From CAYUFF01 sp964444075 (GTDB lineage Archaea; Aenigmatarchaeota; Aenigmatarchaeia; CG10238-14; SCSR01), in assembly GCA_964444075.1 (NCBI GenBank), contig CAYUFF010000026.1, forward strand, positions 1 through 11,354: a stretch of 11,354 nt of DNA, in the 5' to 3' direction. The translations under genes and the position numbers were made by a program. The notes beneath the pieces were generated by a model that saw only the letters and a program-made list of their open reading frames with translations, was not told where the DNA came from and did no database searches. This document shows positions 5,123 through 11,354 of the stretch, one piece after another (within the stretch, counting starts at the first letter, position 1; every line of letters starts with the position of its first letter).

Positions 5123-5140
5123 TTCACCTTTAAAGGTTAT
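5123..5140. repeat. Palindromic motif copy 4
   Basis: TTCACCTTTAAAGGTTAT has the same core as copy 3 and shares its flanks at 17 of 18 positions, 54 bases downstream. Confidence 0.82.
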
Positions 5141-5192
5141 CCTACGAGAGAATGGGCAAGATTACACAAGAAAGAGTTTGAGTTTCAATAAG

Positions 5193-5210
5193 GTTACTTT
5201 TTAAAGTTAC
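5193..5210. repeat. Degenerate palindromic motif copy 5
   Basis: GTTACTTTTTAAAGTTAC keeps the outer GTTAC and the central TTTAAAG but loses the internal CC/GG pairs. Likely a decayed or low-affinity member of the same family. Confidence 0.5.
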
Positions 5211-5293
5211 TTGGAAAAATTGTTTCAAACCAGATTGGTTGAGAGGAGGAGAAGAGGAATGGGAAATATTGTTTTGTTGAAATAGAAGAAAAG

Positions 5294-8017
5294 TTAATAA
5301 TGCTTCTTACGGGATTTTTTAATCAGCTCAAACGTTGGAAACCTTCCAAAAATGTTTACATTCAAGAACTTCATTTTAGCAATTTTGCCGCTCGGTATTG
5401 TTGCTTTTCCAAACTTAATAAAAGACTCTTCTATGCTGAACAAATCGCTCATCGTTCTTATTCCGACCTTCCTCTTCCTTTTGCTTCCCCTTCCGTAACC
5501 CAGAAAGTATTTTTCGAAGGCGGAGCCGCTAACCTTACCCAATCCAACCTTCGGAATTCTTGGGGTGAATAACCTTTCGGAAGTAAATGCAGAAAAGCGT
5601 GTTGCTTTAATCCCGATTTTTTGCGAGGTTAATCGACCTTCTAAAAAGAAAAAGAGGGAAAGATCCAGCTTTGAAACCGTCTTGAGGGTTGTCGTTATCG
5701 TTTGCTTGGGTGAAATCTCGCTCTTTAGGTCCAAGCCTAAACTCAGGTTTGTCTTCGGTAAGAGGAATTCCTCTAGCCTGAACGCTAAACTTGGTTTGCT
5801 GGAAATCAAACTCCTCATTTTCAGTTTGAGTTCTTCACCAATAACCCCAACCGTCCTTAACGACAATGCGTGTTGTAAAGGAGTGATTAGCGCCGTTGAA
5901 CTTGTTGAGGTTGAAAATCTCAAAACAACCGGTTTAACTTCTGCGAGCGAGACGGGAACCGCAGTCGGCTCCAGCCTCACGAATCCCGTCCTGTGCTCCG
6001 GGGGTAGCAGTTTTTGAGAAGAAGTCGAATACTTCAGGGGAATCTCCCCCTTCATTACCAAGTCAAGCTTTTCTCCTAGCAACGCATGCTCGGCCCTTTC
6101 GTAAATCAGACTGTTGTCGACCTTGGGAATCGAGGGTTTCTCCTCCTTTGGAAAGTAGAGCGGCTTCATCCTTCCGGGCTTGCCCCTTACCACCAGCGGC
6201 TTGAAGCTTTTCTCACCGCCTACGGGAACCATCAAAGACTTCCACACGTCCAAGCCTATCCTATTTCCGGTAAGTATGTCCTGGCCGAAGAGCCTTCCAG
6301 CAACCCTGATTCCCCTCAACTCGACCCACTCTTGAATCTCTGGTTTTTGCGTCGTAGTTACCTCGCTGATTATGGGCTTTTGGACGTGAACGTCGGCAAA
6401 ATAAAGCTTCTTTCCTCCCAGTCGAAGCGTTCCAAGCTTTATTCGATAGGAAGCTTTGAGCCTTTCGATCTCGCTGACGTGCATCACATCCCTCAAGAAC
6501 TTGGGTTCCTCGACCTGCCGATAGCCGGCGACCAACCTTTCGCTCAGGATCTTGTTTACCTCCGGGCTTTCCGAAACTATCCTTAACCTCTGCTCCTCCA
6601 CTCCGCTGAAAAGCTTCACCCTGAAGATTTTGGGCTGGAGTTTTTCGAACGCATGCTTGAAGCCCGCCCCGAATCCAATCGCATGCACCACGTCCTTCCC
6701 GGCTTCTGCGATTATTTGCTCGTTCGAAAACCCAGAAGCCTTCATCGAGTAAAGCTTACCAGCTTCTAAACCAGCAAATCCAGCGACCGAAATTCTTTGA
6801 AAAGTAGGATTCAGCACGACCCTGCCGACGGAGGGGACTCTCGCAGCGAGGGCTCCCAAGCCTTCTCCTCCTAGGACGGCGAAGCCGAGCTGTGCGACGG
6901 GAGATTCTAAGGTAAACCTTCCGACAAAGAGTGCAGGGTTTTTTGTCTGCGTGTAGAGTCTTGCAGCGTACTCGACGCCCTCCCTGCTTATTCTCTCCAC
7001 GTCCTCGGCTATTTTTTCCATCGGCTTTCTCTGAACCACTCCGCCTACGAAAGTTGCGAGCGTTCTCAAGCCGAAAGGATCCACGGGAGTAAACCTGGGT
7101 CCGAGTATCCTCGTGACCTTGGCACGGATATCGGGAGACTTCATCGTTTCCTCGACTATGTTTTGGATTTTCCTCTCCTTTCTCAGAGCTTCCTCGTACT
7201 CGTAGTAGCTTTTGAACGGGTACGGAGTTACCCTGTATTCCACGTACTTGTGCTCAACCGGAACCTCCACTTTCAGCTTCCCGTTTTCGAACGAAACTTT
7301 GTAACCCCTGCTCCTGTAATGCTTGGCGAGCTTGTCGAGGTCGATTCTCTGCTCCACGGTCAGAGCAAGCTTTCTGCCACTTGAGGAGTATTGGGGCATG
7401 TCCTTGAACTCAATCTTCCACCCCCTCTTCACCGCACTCTCCGGAAGAACGCTTGCATCCACATAACTCCTTGCGGAAACGGGGAAGTAAACCGTCTTCC
7501 TGGCGTAGTCGATAATGTAAGGAATTTCCATCCTCTTCGGCTCGGGCTTCTCAAACTTTTGAACAAGCTTATTACCCTCGTAAACACCGCTTTCGTCGAT
7601 GTAATAGGTTTTGCTCGACCTGAAAGTCCTCTCCCTTTTTTCTATTCTCGAAATTTCGGGAACGTAGCCGCTCGAAGCGTTTCGCTTCGCAAACTCGACG
7701 GCGACCCTGATCGCCTCCGCAGGGTCCTTAACCTCCTTCCAGCCCTCAATACCCTCTCTTATCTTCCTGAGGTCGGGCTTCGGCGAGGGGGCGGTTCGGC
7801 GGCCCGAGGAAATTTCCTTCAGAAGCTCCCTAACTCTCTTTTCACGCTGCTCGATTTCCTTGGCTTGCTGCTTTGAAACGGTCGTCGAGTAGCTTGCGGG
7901 CTCTACGTTTTTCTTGCTTAGGGTTGTTCCGACGAACGGTATGTCGATGCCCGTCTTTCTCTCAAACCAGGCTACACCTTCGTTTATCTTCCTTCCCAAC
8001 CACTCGAAGAACCCCAT
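5294..8017 (-). CDS. Large protein of unknown function, probably virion-related (907 aa)
   Basis: This is the last and by far the longest gene of the leftward operon. I prefer ATG 8017 (MGFFEWLGRKINEG), with AAAAGGCG a few bases upstream; TTG 8023, overlapping the upstream stop, is the alternative. The N-terminus is an amphipathic helix with W and F residues. Residues 40-100 are a charged, coiled-coil-prone region (KQQAKEIEQREKRVRELLKE). Residues 100-280 alternate strands and charged segments. About residues 360-460 are Gly/Ala-rich and weakly hydrophobic (AQLGFAVLGGEGLGALAARV, later VVHAIGFGAGF), possibly membrane-associating. The rest is beta-rich, ending in a very basic tail (GRGSKRKRKVG). 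There is no ATPase, nuclease, protease or lectin motif. Size, position after small basic proteins and membrane-like segment suggest a structural or DNA-associated virion protein; this is inference and I recognise no family. Confidence 0.8.
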   Translation of the reverse strand: MGFFEWLGRKINEGVAWFERKTGIDIPFVGTTLSKKNVEPASYSTTVSKQQAKEIEQREKRVRELLKEISSGRRTAPSPKPDLRKIREGIEGWKEVKDPAEAIRVAVEFAKRNASSGYVPEISRIEKRERTFRSSKTYYIDESGVYEGNKLVQKFEKPEPKRMEIPYIIDYARKTVYFPVSARSYVDASVLPESAVKRGWKIEFKDMPQYSSSGRKLALTVEQRIDLDKLAKHYRSRGYKVSFENGKLKVEVPVEHKYVEYRVTPYPFKSYYEYEEALRKERKIQNIVEETMKSPDIRAKVTRILGPRFTPVDPFGLRTLATFVGGVVQRKPMEKIAEDVERISREGVEYAARLYTQTKNPALFVGRFTLESPVAQLGFAVLGGEGLGALAARVPSVGRVVLNPTFQRISVAGFAGLEAGKLYSMKASGFSNEQIIAEAGKDVVHAIGFGAGFKHAFEKLQPKIFRVKLFSGVEEQRLRIVSESPEVNKILSERLVAGYRQVEEPKFLRDVMHVSEIERLKASYRIKLGTLRLGGKKLYFADVHVQKPIISEVTTTQKPEIQEWVELRGIRVAGRLFGQDILTGNRIGLDVWKSLMVPVGGEKSFKPLVVRGKPGRMKPLYFPKEEKPSIPKVDNSLIYERAEHALLGEKLDLVMKGEIPLKYSTSSQKLLPPEHRTGFVRLEPTAVPVSLAEVKPVVLRFSTSTSSTALITPLQHALSLRTVGVIGEELKLKMRSLISSKPSLAFRLEEFLLPKTNLSLGLDLKSEISPKQTITTTLKTVSKLDLSLFFFLEGRLTSQKIGIKATRFSAFTSERLFTPRIPKVGLGKVSGSAFEKYFLGYGRGSKRKRKVGIRTMSDLFSIEESFIKFGKATIPSGKIAKMKFLNVNIFGRFPTFELIKKSRKKHY

Positions 8018-8019
8018 CC

Positions 8020-8271
8020 TCAACGCCTTTTAGCGAGCTTCTTGAGAGTTAGGGCGAGGACCGCTCTCCTCTTCAGCAACCTCGTAACCTTAATCCTTCT
8101 CTTTCCAACCTTGGTCGGGTTCCTTATGGTCGTTCCCACCTTAGCTCTTTTAATCTTGAGCAGAAGCTTTTTCGGTATGTTTTTCTCTACAGGAATCCCC
8201 AGCTGCCTGCTCAGGGCACCAGGCTTCTTTATTGCCCTCTGGATCCAGTACCTATCCTTCAGCCAACTCAC
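8020..8271 (-). CDS. Small very basic protein with a phage-type PGAL/LGIP motif (83 aa)
   Basis: GTG 8271 overlaps the upstream stop as GTGA and is preceded on the minus strand by GAGGAGGTTG, a strong ribosome binding site. Lys and Arg make up 28 of 83 residues. Residues 14-36 carry IKKPGAL, then LGIP, then NIPKKL; residues 69-79 are RAVLALTLKKL. To my knowledge, this pairing of PGAL..LGxP..xIP with a C-terminal LALTL-K-x-L helix recurs in small proteins from many phage genomes, where function is not established. A DNA-binding or virion-core role would suit its charge and its place before the large putative structural gene. The family resemblance is by memory of the motif and should be treated as inference. 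Confidence 0.75.
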   Translation of the reverse strand: MSWLKDRYWIQRAIKKPGALSRQLGIPVEKNIPKKLLLKIKRAKVGTTIRNPTKVGKRRIKVTRLLKRRAVLALTLKKLAKRR

Positions 8272-8483
8272 AATTTCAACCTCCTCGCCTTTTTAACCAA
8301 GTCCTTAAACAAGGATGCCCTCATCCTGAGTTCCAAACCCTTTTTGAACCAAGAACTCCTGGGAGCGGAAATAACCTTGAGAACGACCCTGTCTTTTTCC
8401 CTTCCAAGCTTCCTAACTTTGATCTTACCCACAACAAAGCCGCCATGGTACAACGGCAGAGTGTAAACCTTCCTTTTCTTCAT
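8268..8483 (-). CDS. Small basic protein of unknown function (71 aa)
   Basis: ATG 8483 overlaps the stop of the upstream gene as ATGA, which supports this start over the longer frame. The protein begins MKKRKVYTLPLYHGGFVVG and continues with strands (KIKVRKLG, then RVVLKVISAPRSSWFKKG) before a basic helix (SLFKDLVKKARRLKL). A small beta-barrel followed by a helix would fit. It is rich in Lys/Arg and has no cysteines. It is exactly as long as its upstream neighbour and has a similar strand-then-basic-helix layout, but no clear sequence identity. Probably a nucleic-acid-binding or virion-assembly accessory; family not recognised. Confidence 0.7.
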   Translation of the reverse strand: MKKRKVYTLPLYHGGFVVGKIKVRKLGREKDRVVLKVISAPRSSWFKKGLELRMRASLFKDLVKKARRLKL

Positions 8484-8695
8484 TTTCTCACCAGAGAATT
8501 CAAAATCTTCTTGACCATCAGGGCACTTGACCTCTTGTCCTTGGTATCGATTATCAGAGTCCCGCTGCCCCTCCTTTTGAGAATCACGACCCAAGTTTTT
8601 GTCTTTGGATTCTTCCTTATGATGAACTCGACCCTCTTTTTGCTTTTCGTTCTAACCAAATCCAAATGCTTCAGAAGAGCTCTCTGGTTAAACAT
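8480..8695 (-). CDS. Small basic protein, first gene of the leftward operon (71 aa)
   Basis: I use ATG 8695 (MFNQRALLKHLDLV); upstream codons of the longer open frame are antisense to the oppositely directed gene and have no start signal. No clear ribosome binding site precedes it, so the mRNA may be leaderless or short-leadered. The protein has a helix (NQRALLKHLDLVRT), then strands (RVEFIIRKNPK, TWVVILKRRGSGTLIIDT) and a C-terminal helix (SSALMVKKILNSLVRK). The helix-three-strand-helix order resembles small DNA- or RNA-binding folds but no family is recognised. It begins a run of three overlapping small basic genes leading into the 907-residue gene. Confidence 0.68.
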   Translation of the reverse strand: MFNQRALLKHLDLVRTKSKKRVEFIIRKNPKTKTWVVILKRRGSGTLIIDTKDKRSSALMVKKILNSLVRK

Positions 8696-8771
8696 GATTG
8701 AGAGATGTAAAGTTTTGAAGAAAAGAAAGGTCGGGGGTTCTTTTTTAGCAAAAACCGAAAAGCCGAAAATC
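8696..8771. promoter_or_regulatory. Divergent promoter region between the leftward and rightward late-type operons
   Basis: The 76 bases between two oppositely directed starts must hold both promoters. On the minus strand GCTAAAAAAG (8742-8751) is a good TATA candidate about 47 bases before ATG 8695. For the plus strand the weaker GTAAAGTTTTG (8706-8716) lies about 60 bases before ATG 8772. Neither first gene has a clear ribosome binding site. One bidirectional control point for both operons would coordinate their expression; box positions are by eye. Confidence 0.5.
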
Positions 8772-9014
8772 ATGAGAGGGTTAGACAAATTCCTAATCTT
8801 GATACTGACGCTCAGCATAATAGGAAGCTTCCTGTTCATAATGCCAGAGTACGTCGTCCAAACGATAGGACAAACAGGAGTCGTCACCAACGATACAGTC
8901 ACGCAGGCTCAGGAAAAAGCTGCCCAGATTAGGAACACGGGCTGGGGAATCGCAATGATCTTGCTGATACTGTTCCTAGTGGGTGCGATAATCGCCTACA
9001 CGAGAGGGAGGTAG
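8772..9014 (+). CDS. Two-helix membrane protein, candidate spindle-virus-type coat protein (80 aa)
   Basis: ATG 8772 (MRGLDKF) is chosen because the much longer open frame upstream is only the antisense of the leftward genes. The protein has a hydrophobic segment at residues 7-24, a polar Gln/Thr-rich middle of about 30 residues, a second hydrophobic segment at 58-76 and a short basic end (TRGR). Major coat proteins of spindle-shaped archaeal viruses (fusellovirus and PAV1-like types) are small hydrophobic proteins forming a two-helix hairpin, and this layout agrees. There are no sequence-diagnostic residues, so a simple membrane protein or a signal-anchored pilin-like subunit is possible. 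It leads an operon of other membrane proteins. Confidence 0.6.
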   Translation: MRGLDKFLILILTLSIIGSFLFIMPEYVVQTIGQTGVVTNDTVTQAQEKAAQIRNTGWGIAMILLILFLVGAIIAYTRGR

Positions 9015-9052
9015 CAGGGAATGAGTTTTACTAGTATTTTTGGTGATAAGCA

Positions 9053-9352
9053 ATGGAGCAAGTGACTTTCCTCGCATGGCTTTGCTTTGCCTCTTTTTTG
9101 TTTTTTGCAGGTTTGGTTAAGAGGAATTCCGTTCCTTTGAGAATTTTCTCCGTCGCTGGAGCCTTCCTTCTTTTGGCGCTGGGAGGTTTACTTTGGAGTA
9201 TAGACGGATTTATCCACGTTTTCGAAACTTCCGAAAAATTTGTTAAAGATCCCGAGCTTGGAGCTTTTGGGCTATCTTTGGTTTTGGTATCGATCGTTTA
9301 CCTGATTTACGAGGGAACCGTTTCGATTAACGAGAAATGGTGGAAGAGATGA
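9053..9352 (+). CDS. Three-helix membrane protein of unknown function (99 aa)
   Basis: ATG 9053 follows GGTGAT (9041-9046) at suitable spacing. Three hydrophobic stretches are visible: residues 5-21, 28-49 and 69-86, separated by a basic turn (VKRNS) and an acidic/polar loop (HVFETSEKFVKDPE). No motif is recognised. It overlaps the next gene by ATGA and sits in a run of membrane proteins, so a virion-envelope or virus-assembly role is plausible but inferred from context. Confidence 0.7.
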   Translation: MEQVTFLAWLCFASFLFFAGLVKRNSVPLRIFSVAGAFLLLALGGLLWSIDGFIHVFETSEKFVKDPELGAFGLSLVLVSIVYLIYEGTVSINEKWWKR

Positions 9353-9762
9353 GTGTGGAGAAGGAACTGGAAAAATTGGTTGAAATGTATCCCGAGCTGG
9401 CCGAGCTTTTGCAGGAGGAAAGCGAGGAAGTTCCTCCAATAAGCGGGACCCAGGTTTTGCACAAGGTCATCGAGCCTCAATTGAAAAGCGTGATTTTAAC
9501 CAAGGACCTGAAAGTTTCCAACCTCTTCAACGAGAAATGGTTCCAGTCAGTCGTTTTTCTGAAGGACGTTTCGGCAACTTTAACAGCTTTGAACGAGGAG
9601 TATCAAGATGCCGAACTTGAAAGAATCGCTGAGCTAATCAACTTAAGTGCGGAAATCATCACGAACGCTTCCTCAGGCTTCAGAGCAAAGCTGCTCGACA
9701 CTCTGGTTACAACCAGGTTGATAAGAGAGTTCAGACCTCCTGAAAAGGTTCACGAGAGGTGA
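9349..9762 (+). CDS. Soluble helical protein of unknown function (137 aa)
   Basis: ATG 9349 (MSVEKELEKL) is preferred over in-frame ATG 9337 because it has GGTGG 5 bases upstream and forms the ATGA overlap common in this element. The sequence is acidic at the N-terminus (EELLQEESEE-like region, residues 14-30) and predicted mainly helical, with no membrane segment, cysteine or P-loop. The central part (ALNEEYQDAELERIAELINLSAEII) is a long helix suited to oligomer contacts. Located between two membrane-protein genes, it may be a cytosolic or internal partner of them. Family not recognised. Confidence 0.68.
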   Translation: MSVEKELEKLVEMYPELAELLQEESEEVPPISGTQVLHKVIEPQLKSVILTKDLKVSNLFNEKWFQSVVFLKDVSATLTALNEEYQDAELERIAELINLSAEIITNASSGFRAKLLDTLVTTRLIREFRPPEKVHER

Positions 9763-9766
9763 GAGC

Positions 9767-10381
9767 GTGATAACGCCACCTTTGGATTATTTGATCGTTG
9801 TTTTGCCTTTGCTTCCCTTTGCGGCCGTGGGAATTTTCAAGATCGTTGAATGGATTGCCGAAACGGTCAGGGTGAGGAACGGCTGGATTAAAGTGGTTAA
9901 GAAACTGCCTAACGACAGGATAAAATCCTTCTGGGTAAAACCGAAGGGGAACACGATAAAAGTTGATTTTCCCGAATTAGGAATTAAGATCGAGCAGGAA
10001 CTGAAGCTGGGAAAGGATTGGATCTATTACGACGGGAACGTTCCGATCGCCTTCTTCGACGAAAACAACAATCAGATCCAGCTAAGCTCAGCTTCGCAAA
10101 CGATTTCGAGAACCGAGATAGGAAAAATCGCAAAACTCAGCTTCCTAGCAGGGAAAACTGTAGCCCAATTCTTCACCGAAAAATACGTTTGGATTGCAAT
10201 AATCGTTATAATCTTGGTGGGAATAGGAATAGCGGCTTTTAACTGGTGGCAGTTCAACCAATTCCAAGCTTCTATCGATTCGAAATTAGCCGGTTGGCAA
10301 AAAGCAACTCTCAACAAAATTTCGGATTTGCTGAAGAATGCGACGTTACCTCCTAAGATCCAATACCCAGTAGCAGGTTGA
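9767..10381 (+). CDS. Membrane protein with two hydrophobic segments (204 aa)
   Basis: The start is GTG 9767, after GAGAGGTGAGAG. The first hydrophobic segment is at about residues 7-26; the second is at about 142-162 (VWIAIIVIILVGIGIAAF) and is followed by WWQFNQF and a helical tail. The region between (about 30-135) is hydrophilic and beta-rich (WIKVVKKLP, KGNTIKVDFPELGIKIEQEL, DWIYYDGNVPIAFFDENN). It therefore presents a folded domain on one side of the membrane. The junction TGAGAGCGTG here is the same as before the Sm-like gene at 1061. A virion or cell-membrane role is likely, but no family is recognised. Confidence 0.7.
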   Translation: MITPPLDYLIVVLPLLPFAAVGIFKIVEWIAETVRVRNGWIKVVKKLPNDRIKSFWVKPKGNTIKVDFPELGIKIEQELKLGKDWIYYDGNVPIAFFDENNNQIQLSSASQTISRTEIGKIAKLSFLAGKTVAQFFTEKYVWIAIIVIILVGIGIAAFNWWQFNQFQASIDSKLAGWQKATLNKISDLLKNATLPPKIQYPVAG

Positions 10382-10385
10382 TAGG

Positions 10386-10604
10386 ATGAAGCCCTTTCCG
10401 AAAAAGTTCAACACGAGAATGCTGATAGGAAAACGGGTAATGGTTGTTGCCAAAGACGGCGTTTACCTGGGCAAAATGCTCGAACACTTCGAGTCGACCA
10501 ATTCGATAGTCTTGGAGGATTACAAGCTGTTGAAAAACGGTAAGCCGGAAAGGAGCGGGAAAATAGCCGTGATAAACGAATGGACGGTGATAGAGCATGG
10601 TTAA
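10386..10604 (+). CDS. Second Sm-like (LSm) small beta-barrel protein (72 aa)
   Basis: From ATG 10386 the protein has an N-terminal basic helix, then an Sm1-like run: GKRVMVVAKDGVYLGKMLEHF with KDG turn and Y-x-G-K-(M/L), followed by the N-S-I-V-L-E-D-Y strand. The Sm2-like part is GKIAVINEWTVIEHG. The alignment to archaeal Sm proteins (GK.V.V..KDG...G.L......N.VL.D) is clear by eye. LSm proteins form rings that bind U-rich RNA; here it could protect or regulate element transcripts, or be a divergent DNA-binding barrel. The stop overlaps the next start. It is a better Sm match than the protein at 1061 and shares little sequence with it beyond the KDG-Y region. Confidence 0.7.
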   Translation: MKPFPKKFNTRMLIGKRVMVVAKDGVYLGKMLEHFESTNSIVLEDYKLLKNGKPERSGKIAVINEWTVIEHG

Positions 10605-10980
10605 AAAAGAAATGAAACCAGCGTGGAATTTAGGAACTTTGTTTTTGGTCAGAATCAACAATCTTTTCAAGTACTTGGACAACGCAAGCGTCAGGGTTAA
10701 CAGCGGTCAGTTGGCTTACCTGCCTTACTACTATGCGATTCTTTTGCAGATTTACAATACTATGAAGCCTTACATAAGAGAGGAAAGAAGGGAAAAGATT
10801 GATTTTTTATTCAGATGCTATTTAATCGCTTCTTCGCTCGGAAAAATTTTGTTAGCCGTTAATTTGTTGAATAAAATTCAGGACGAACTCAACGATGAGT
10901 TTGCAAGCAACGAGTTCTTCGTGAAGCTGAGCGAGAAGATAACCTTCGAAGATATCGAGAAGATTCTGATAAGGAAGTGA
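10597..10980 (+). CDS. All-helical protein of unknown function (127 aa)
   Basis: ATG 10597 has GGTGAT (10586-10591) 5 bases upstream and overlaps the Sm-like gene by 8 bases. The protein is basic, rich in Y, F, L and K, with helices around residues 18-27, 35-60 (GQLAYLPYYYAILLQIYNTM), 63-90 and a C-terminal acidic-basic helix (EKITFEDIEKILIRK). It has no cysteine cluster, P-loop or membrane signature strong enough to call. It closes the rightward operon 12 bases before the methyltransferase gene. Not recognised. Confidence 0.68.
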   Translation: MVKKEMKPAWNLGTLFLVRINNLFKYLDNASVRVNSGQLAYLPYYYAILLQIYNTMKPYIREERREKIDFLFRCYLIASSLGKILLAVNLLNKIQDELNDEFASNEFFVKLSEKITFEDIEKILIRK

Positions 10981-10992
10981 GAAAGGGGTAAA

Positions 10993-11354
10993 ATGAAAGT
11001 CACCTTGATACAAGGACACATCTTAAAAGCCATAAAATTGATTCCAGATAATTCGGTTGACACCATAATCACAAGTCCACCGTATTGGGGACTTAGGAAA
11101 TATCCCGACGAGGCAAACGTTGTTTGGGATGAAGACCCTGATTGTGAGCATGAGTGGGTAACAAGTTGGGGAAAGCCGAGTAGAAAAGTTAATCCCGAAA
11201 ACAAACCTCAGGCACCTGCTTTTTGTAAGAAATGTGGAGCATGGTACGGACAGCTAGGCTTGGAACCTACACTTGAGATGTATATAGAGCATTTGCTTCA
11301 GATAACCAAAGAATTGAAAAGAGTTCTTAAACATTCTGGAGTGATGTTTTGGAA
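10993..11354 (+). CDS. DNA methyltransferase, beta-class, N4-cytosine/N6-adenine type (5' part, runs off the window)
   Basis: ATG 10993 follows AAAGGGGT. The first 120 residues show the order of beta-class amino-methyltransferases: a short initial strand (KVTLIQGHIL), then catalytic motif TSPPYW at residues 27-32 followed by GLRKY. An inserted zinc-ribbon-like segment contains C51, H53, C78 and C81, followed by GQLGLEPTLEMYIEHLLQI, a familiar block in phage and archaeal solitary methyltransferases. SPPY favours N4-cytosine modification but does not exclude N6-adenine. The AdoMet-binding motif lies beyond the window, as expected for the beta class. No restriction partner is visible. It likely protects or marks element DNA. 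Its N-terminus is homologous to the broken copy at 3768. Confidence 0.88.
   Translation, partial: MKVTLIQGHILKAIKLIPDNSVDTIITSPPYWGLRKYPDEANVVWDEDPDCEHEWVTSWGKPSRKVNPENKPQAPAFCKKCGAWYGQLGLEPTLEMYIEHLLQITKELKRVLKHSGVMFW

Larger units (their letters stand above)
4757..5293. other. Gene-free repeat-rich region between convergent genes; candidate replication origin
   Basis: About 540 bases have no credible gene. The genes on both sides point into it, so it is not simply a promoter region for its neighbours. It contains two inverted arrays of four 9-bp iterons (4857-4892 and 5008-5043), a lone GGTGGATTT at 4823-4831, five copies of a palindrome built on ACCTTTAAAGGT, a separate perfect palindrome at 4955-4970, a TATA-like TTTATTTATAAA (4895-4906) and an A/T-rich stretch at about 4969-5000 that could unwind. 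Iterons plus palindromes plus an A/T-rich element is the usual make-up of plasmid and viral origins. No canonical archaeal ORB motif was recognised. A regulatory RNA transcribed from the TATA-like box is an alternative. Confidence 0.6.

Noticed and set aside
4994..5204. Open frames through the right iteron array (VDVVDQVDLVDQ and WMWWIRWIWW peptides)
   Set aside because: They are low-complexity translations of 9-bp repeats with no ribosome binding site and run through two palindromes; they are a by-product of the iterons.
5300..7876. Several plus-strand open frames of 66-166 codons within the 907-residue gene
   Set aside because: They are antisense to a single long coding frame, lack ribosome binding sites and give no recognisable protein features.
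8232..8771. N-terminal extension making the 80-residue membrane protein 260 residues long
   Set aside because: The added 180 codons are antisense to three leftward genes with clear overlaps and starts; the hydrophobic protein has a natural ATG at 8772.
8696..8902. N-terminal extension of the first leftward small protein to 140 residues
   Set aside because: The extra part lies antisense to the membrane protein gene and no start signal supports it; ATG 8695 is adequate.
9021..9065. 14-residue ORF (MSFTSIFGDKQWSK) between two membrane-protein genes
   Set aside because: No good ribosome binding site, and it covers the GGTGAT signal and start of the following gene.

Overview
The window looks like part of a mobile element (a provirus or integrated virus-like plasmid) from an archaeon, probably a hyperthermophile. 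The evidence is: a tRNA-Pro 3' half without an encoded CCA tail; tightly packed genes joined by ATGA/GTGA overlaps with GGAGG or GGTG ribosome binding sites; frequent GTG starts; AGG/AGA arginine codons; A/T-rich TATA-like boxes; and several small proteins of the kinds carried by archaeal viruses. The codon and protein style resembles Archaeoglobales or a related euryarchaeal group, but this is an impression and no host gene here settles the lineage. No integrase, terminase, portal or HK97-type capsid gene is visible, so this does not look like a tailed virus. The window ends inside a gene.

Layout. (1) 1-45 is the 3' part of a tRNA-Pro(UGG) gene, a common integration site. (2) 182-3764 is a rightward replication/regulation operon: a small helical protein, a RecA/RadB-like P-loop ATPase, an Sm-like small beta-barrel, a 649-residue AAA+ helicase-like protein with a C-terminal zinc ribbon, and two small DNA-binding-like proteins. 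It ends in a broken methyltransferase start at 3768-3878. (3) 3906-4756 is a more A/T-rich cassette with a SprT-like zinc metalloprotease, overlapping mini-ORFs and a 49-residue protein. The last is split by a 100-N gap that appears to be artificial, because exactly the same 55 bases flank it on both sides. (4) 4757-5293 is a gene-free region between convergent genes. It holds inverted arrays of 9-bp iterons, five copies of a palindrome around ACCTTTAAAGGT, another 16-bp palindrome and an A/T-rich core, and is the best candidate replication origin. (5) 5294-8695 is a leftward operon of three small basic proteins and one very large 907-residue protein of unknown fold, probably virion-related. 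(6) 8772-10980 is a rightward operon of membrane proteins (an 80-residue two-helix protein that could be a spindle-virus-type coat protein, a three-helix protein and a two-helix protein), two soluble proteins and a second Sm-like protein. (7) From 10993 to the window end is the start of a DNA methyltransferase with a TSPPYW motif.

How the parts may work together: the left operon and the 4.8-5.3 kb repeat region would replicate the element, the two small wHTH-like proteins and the palindromes would regulate it, the divergent operons meeting at about 8.7 kb would encode virion or membrane structures, and the methyltransferase would modify the DNA. The most unusual signal is that inverted sets of four 9-bp GGTG-type repeats occur twice: once in the putative origin and once, in frame, inside the helicase gene.
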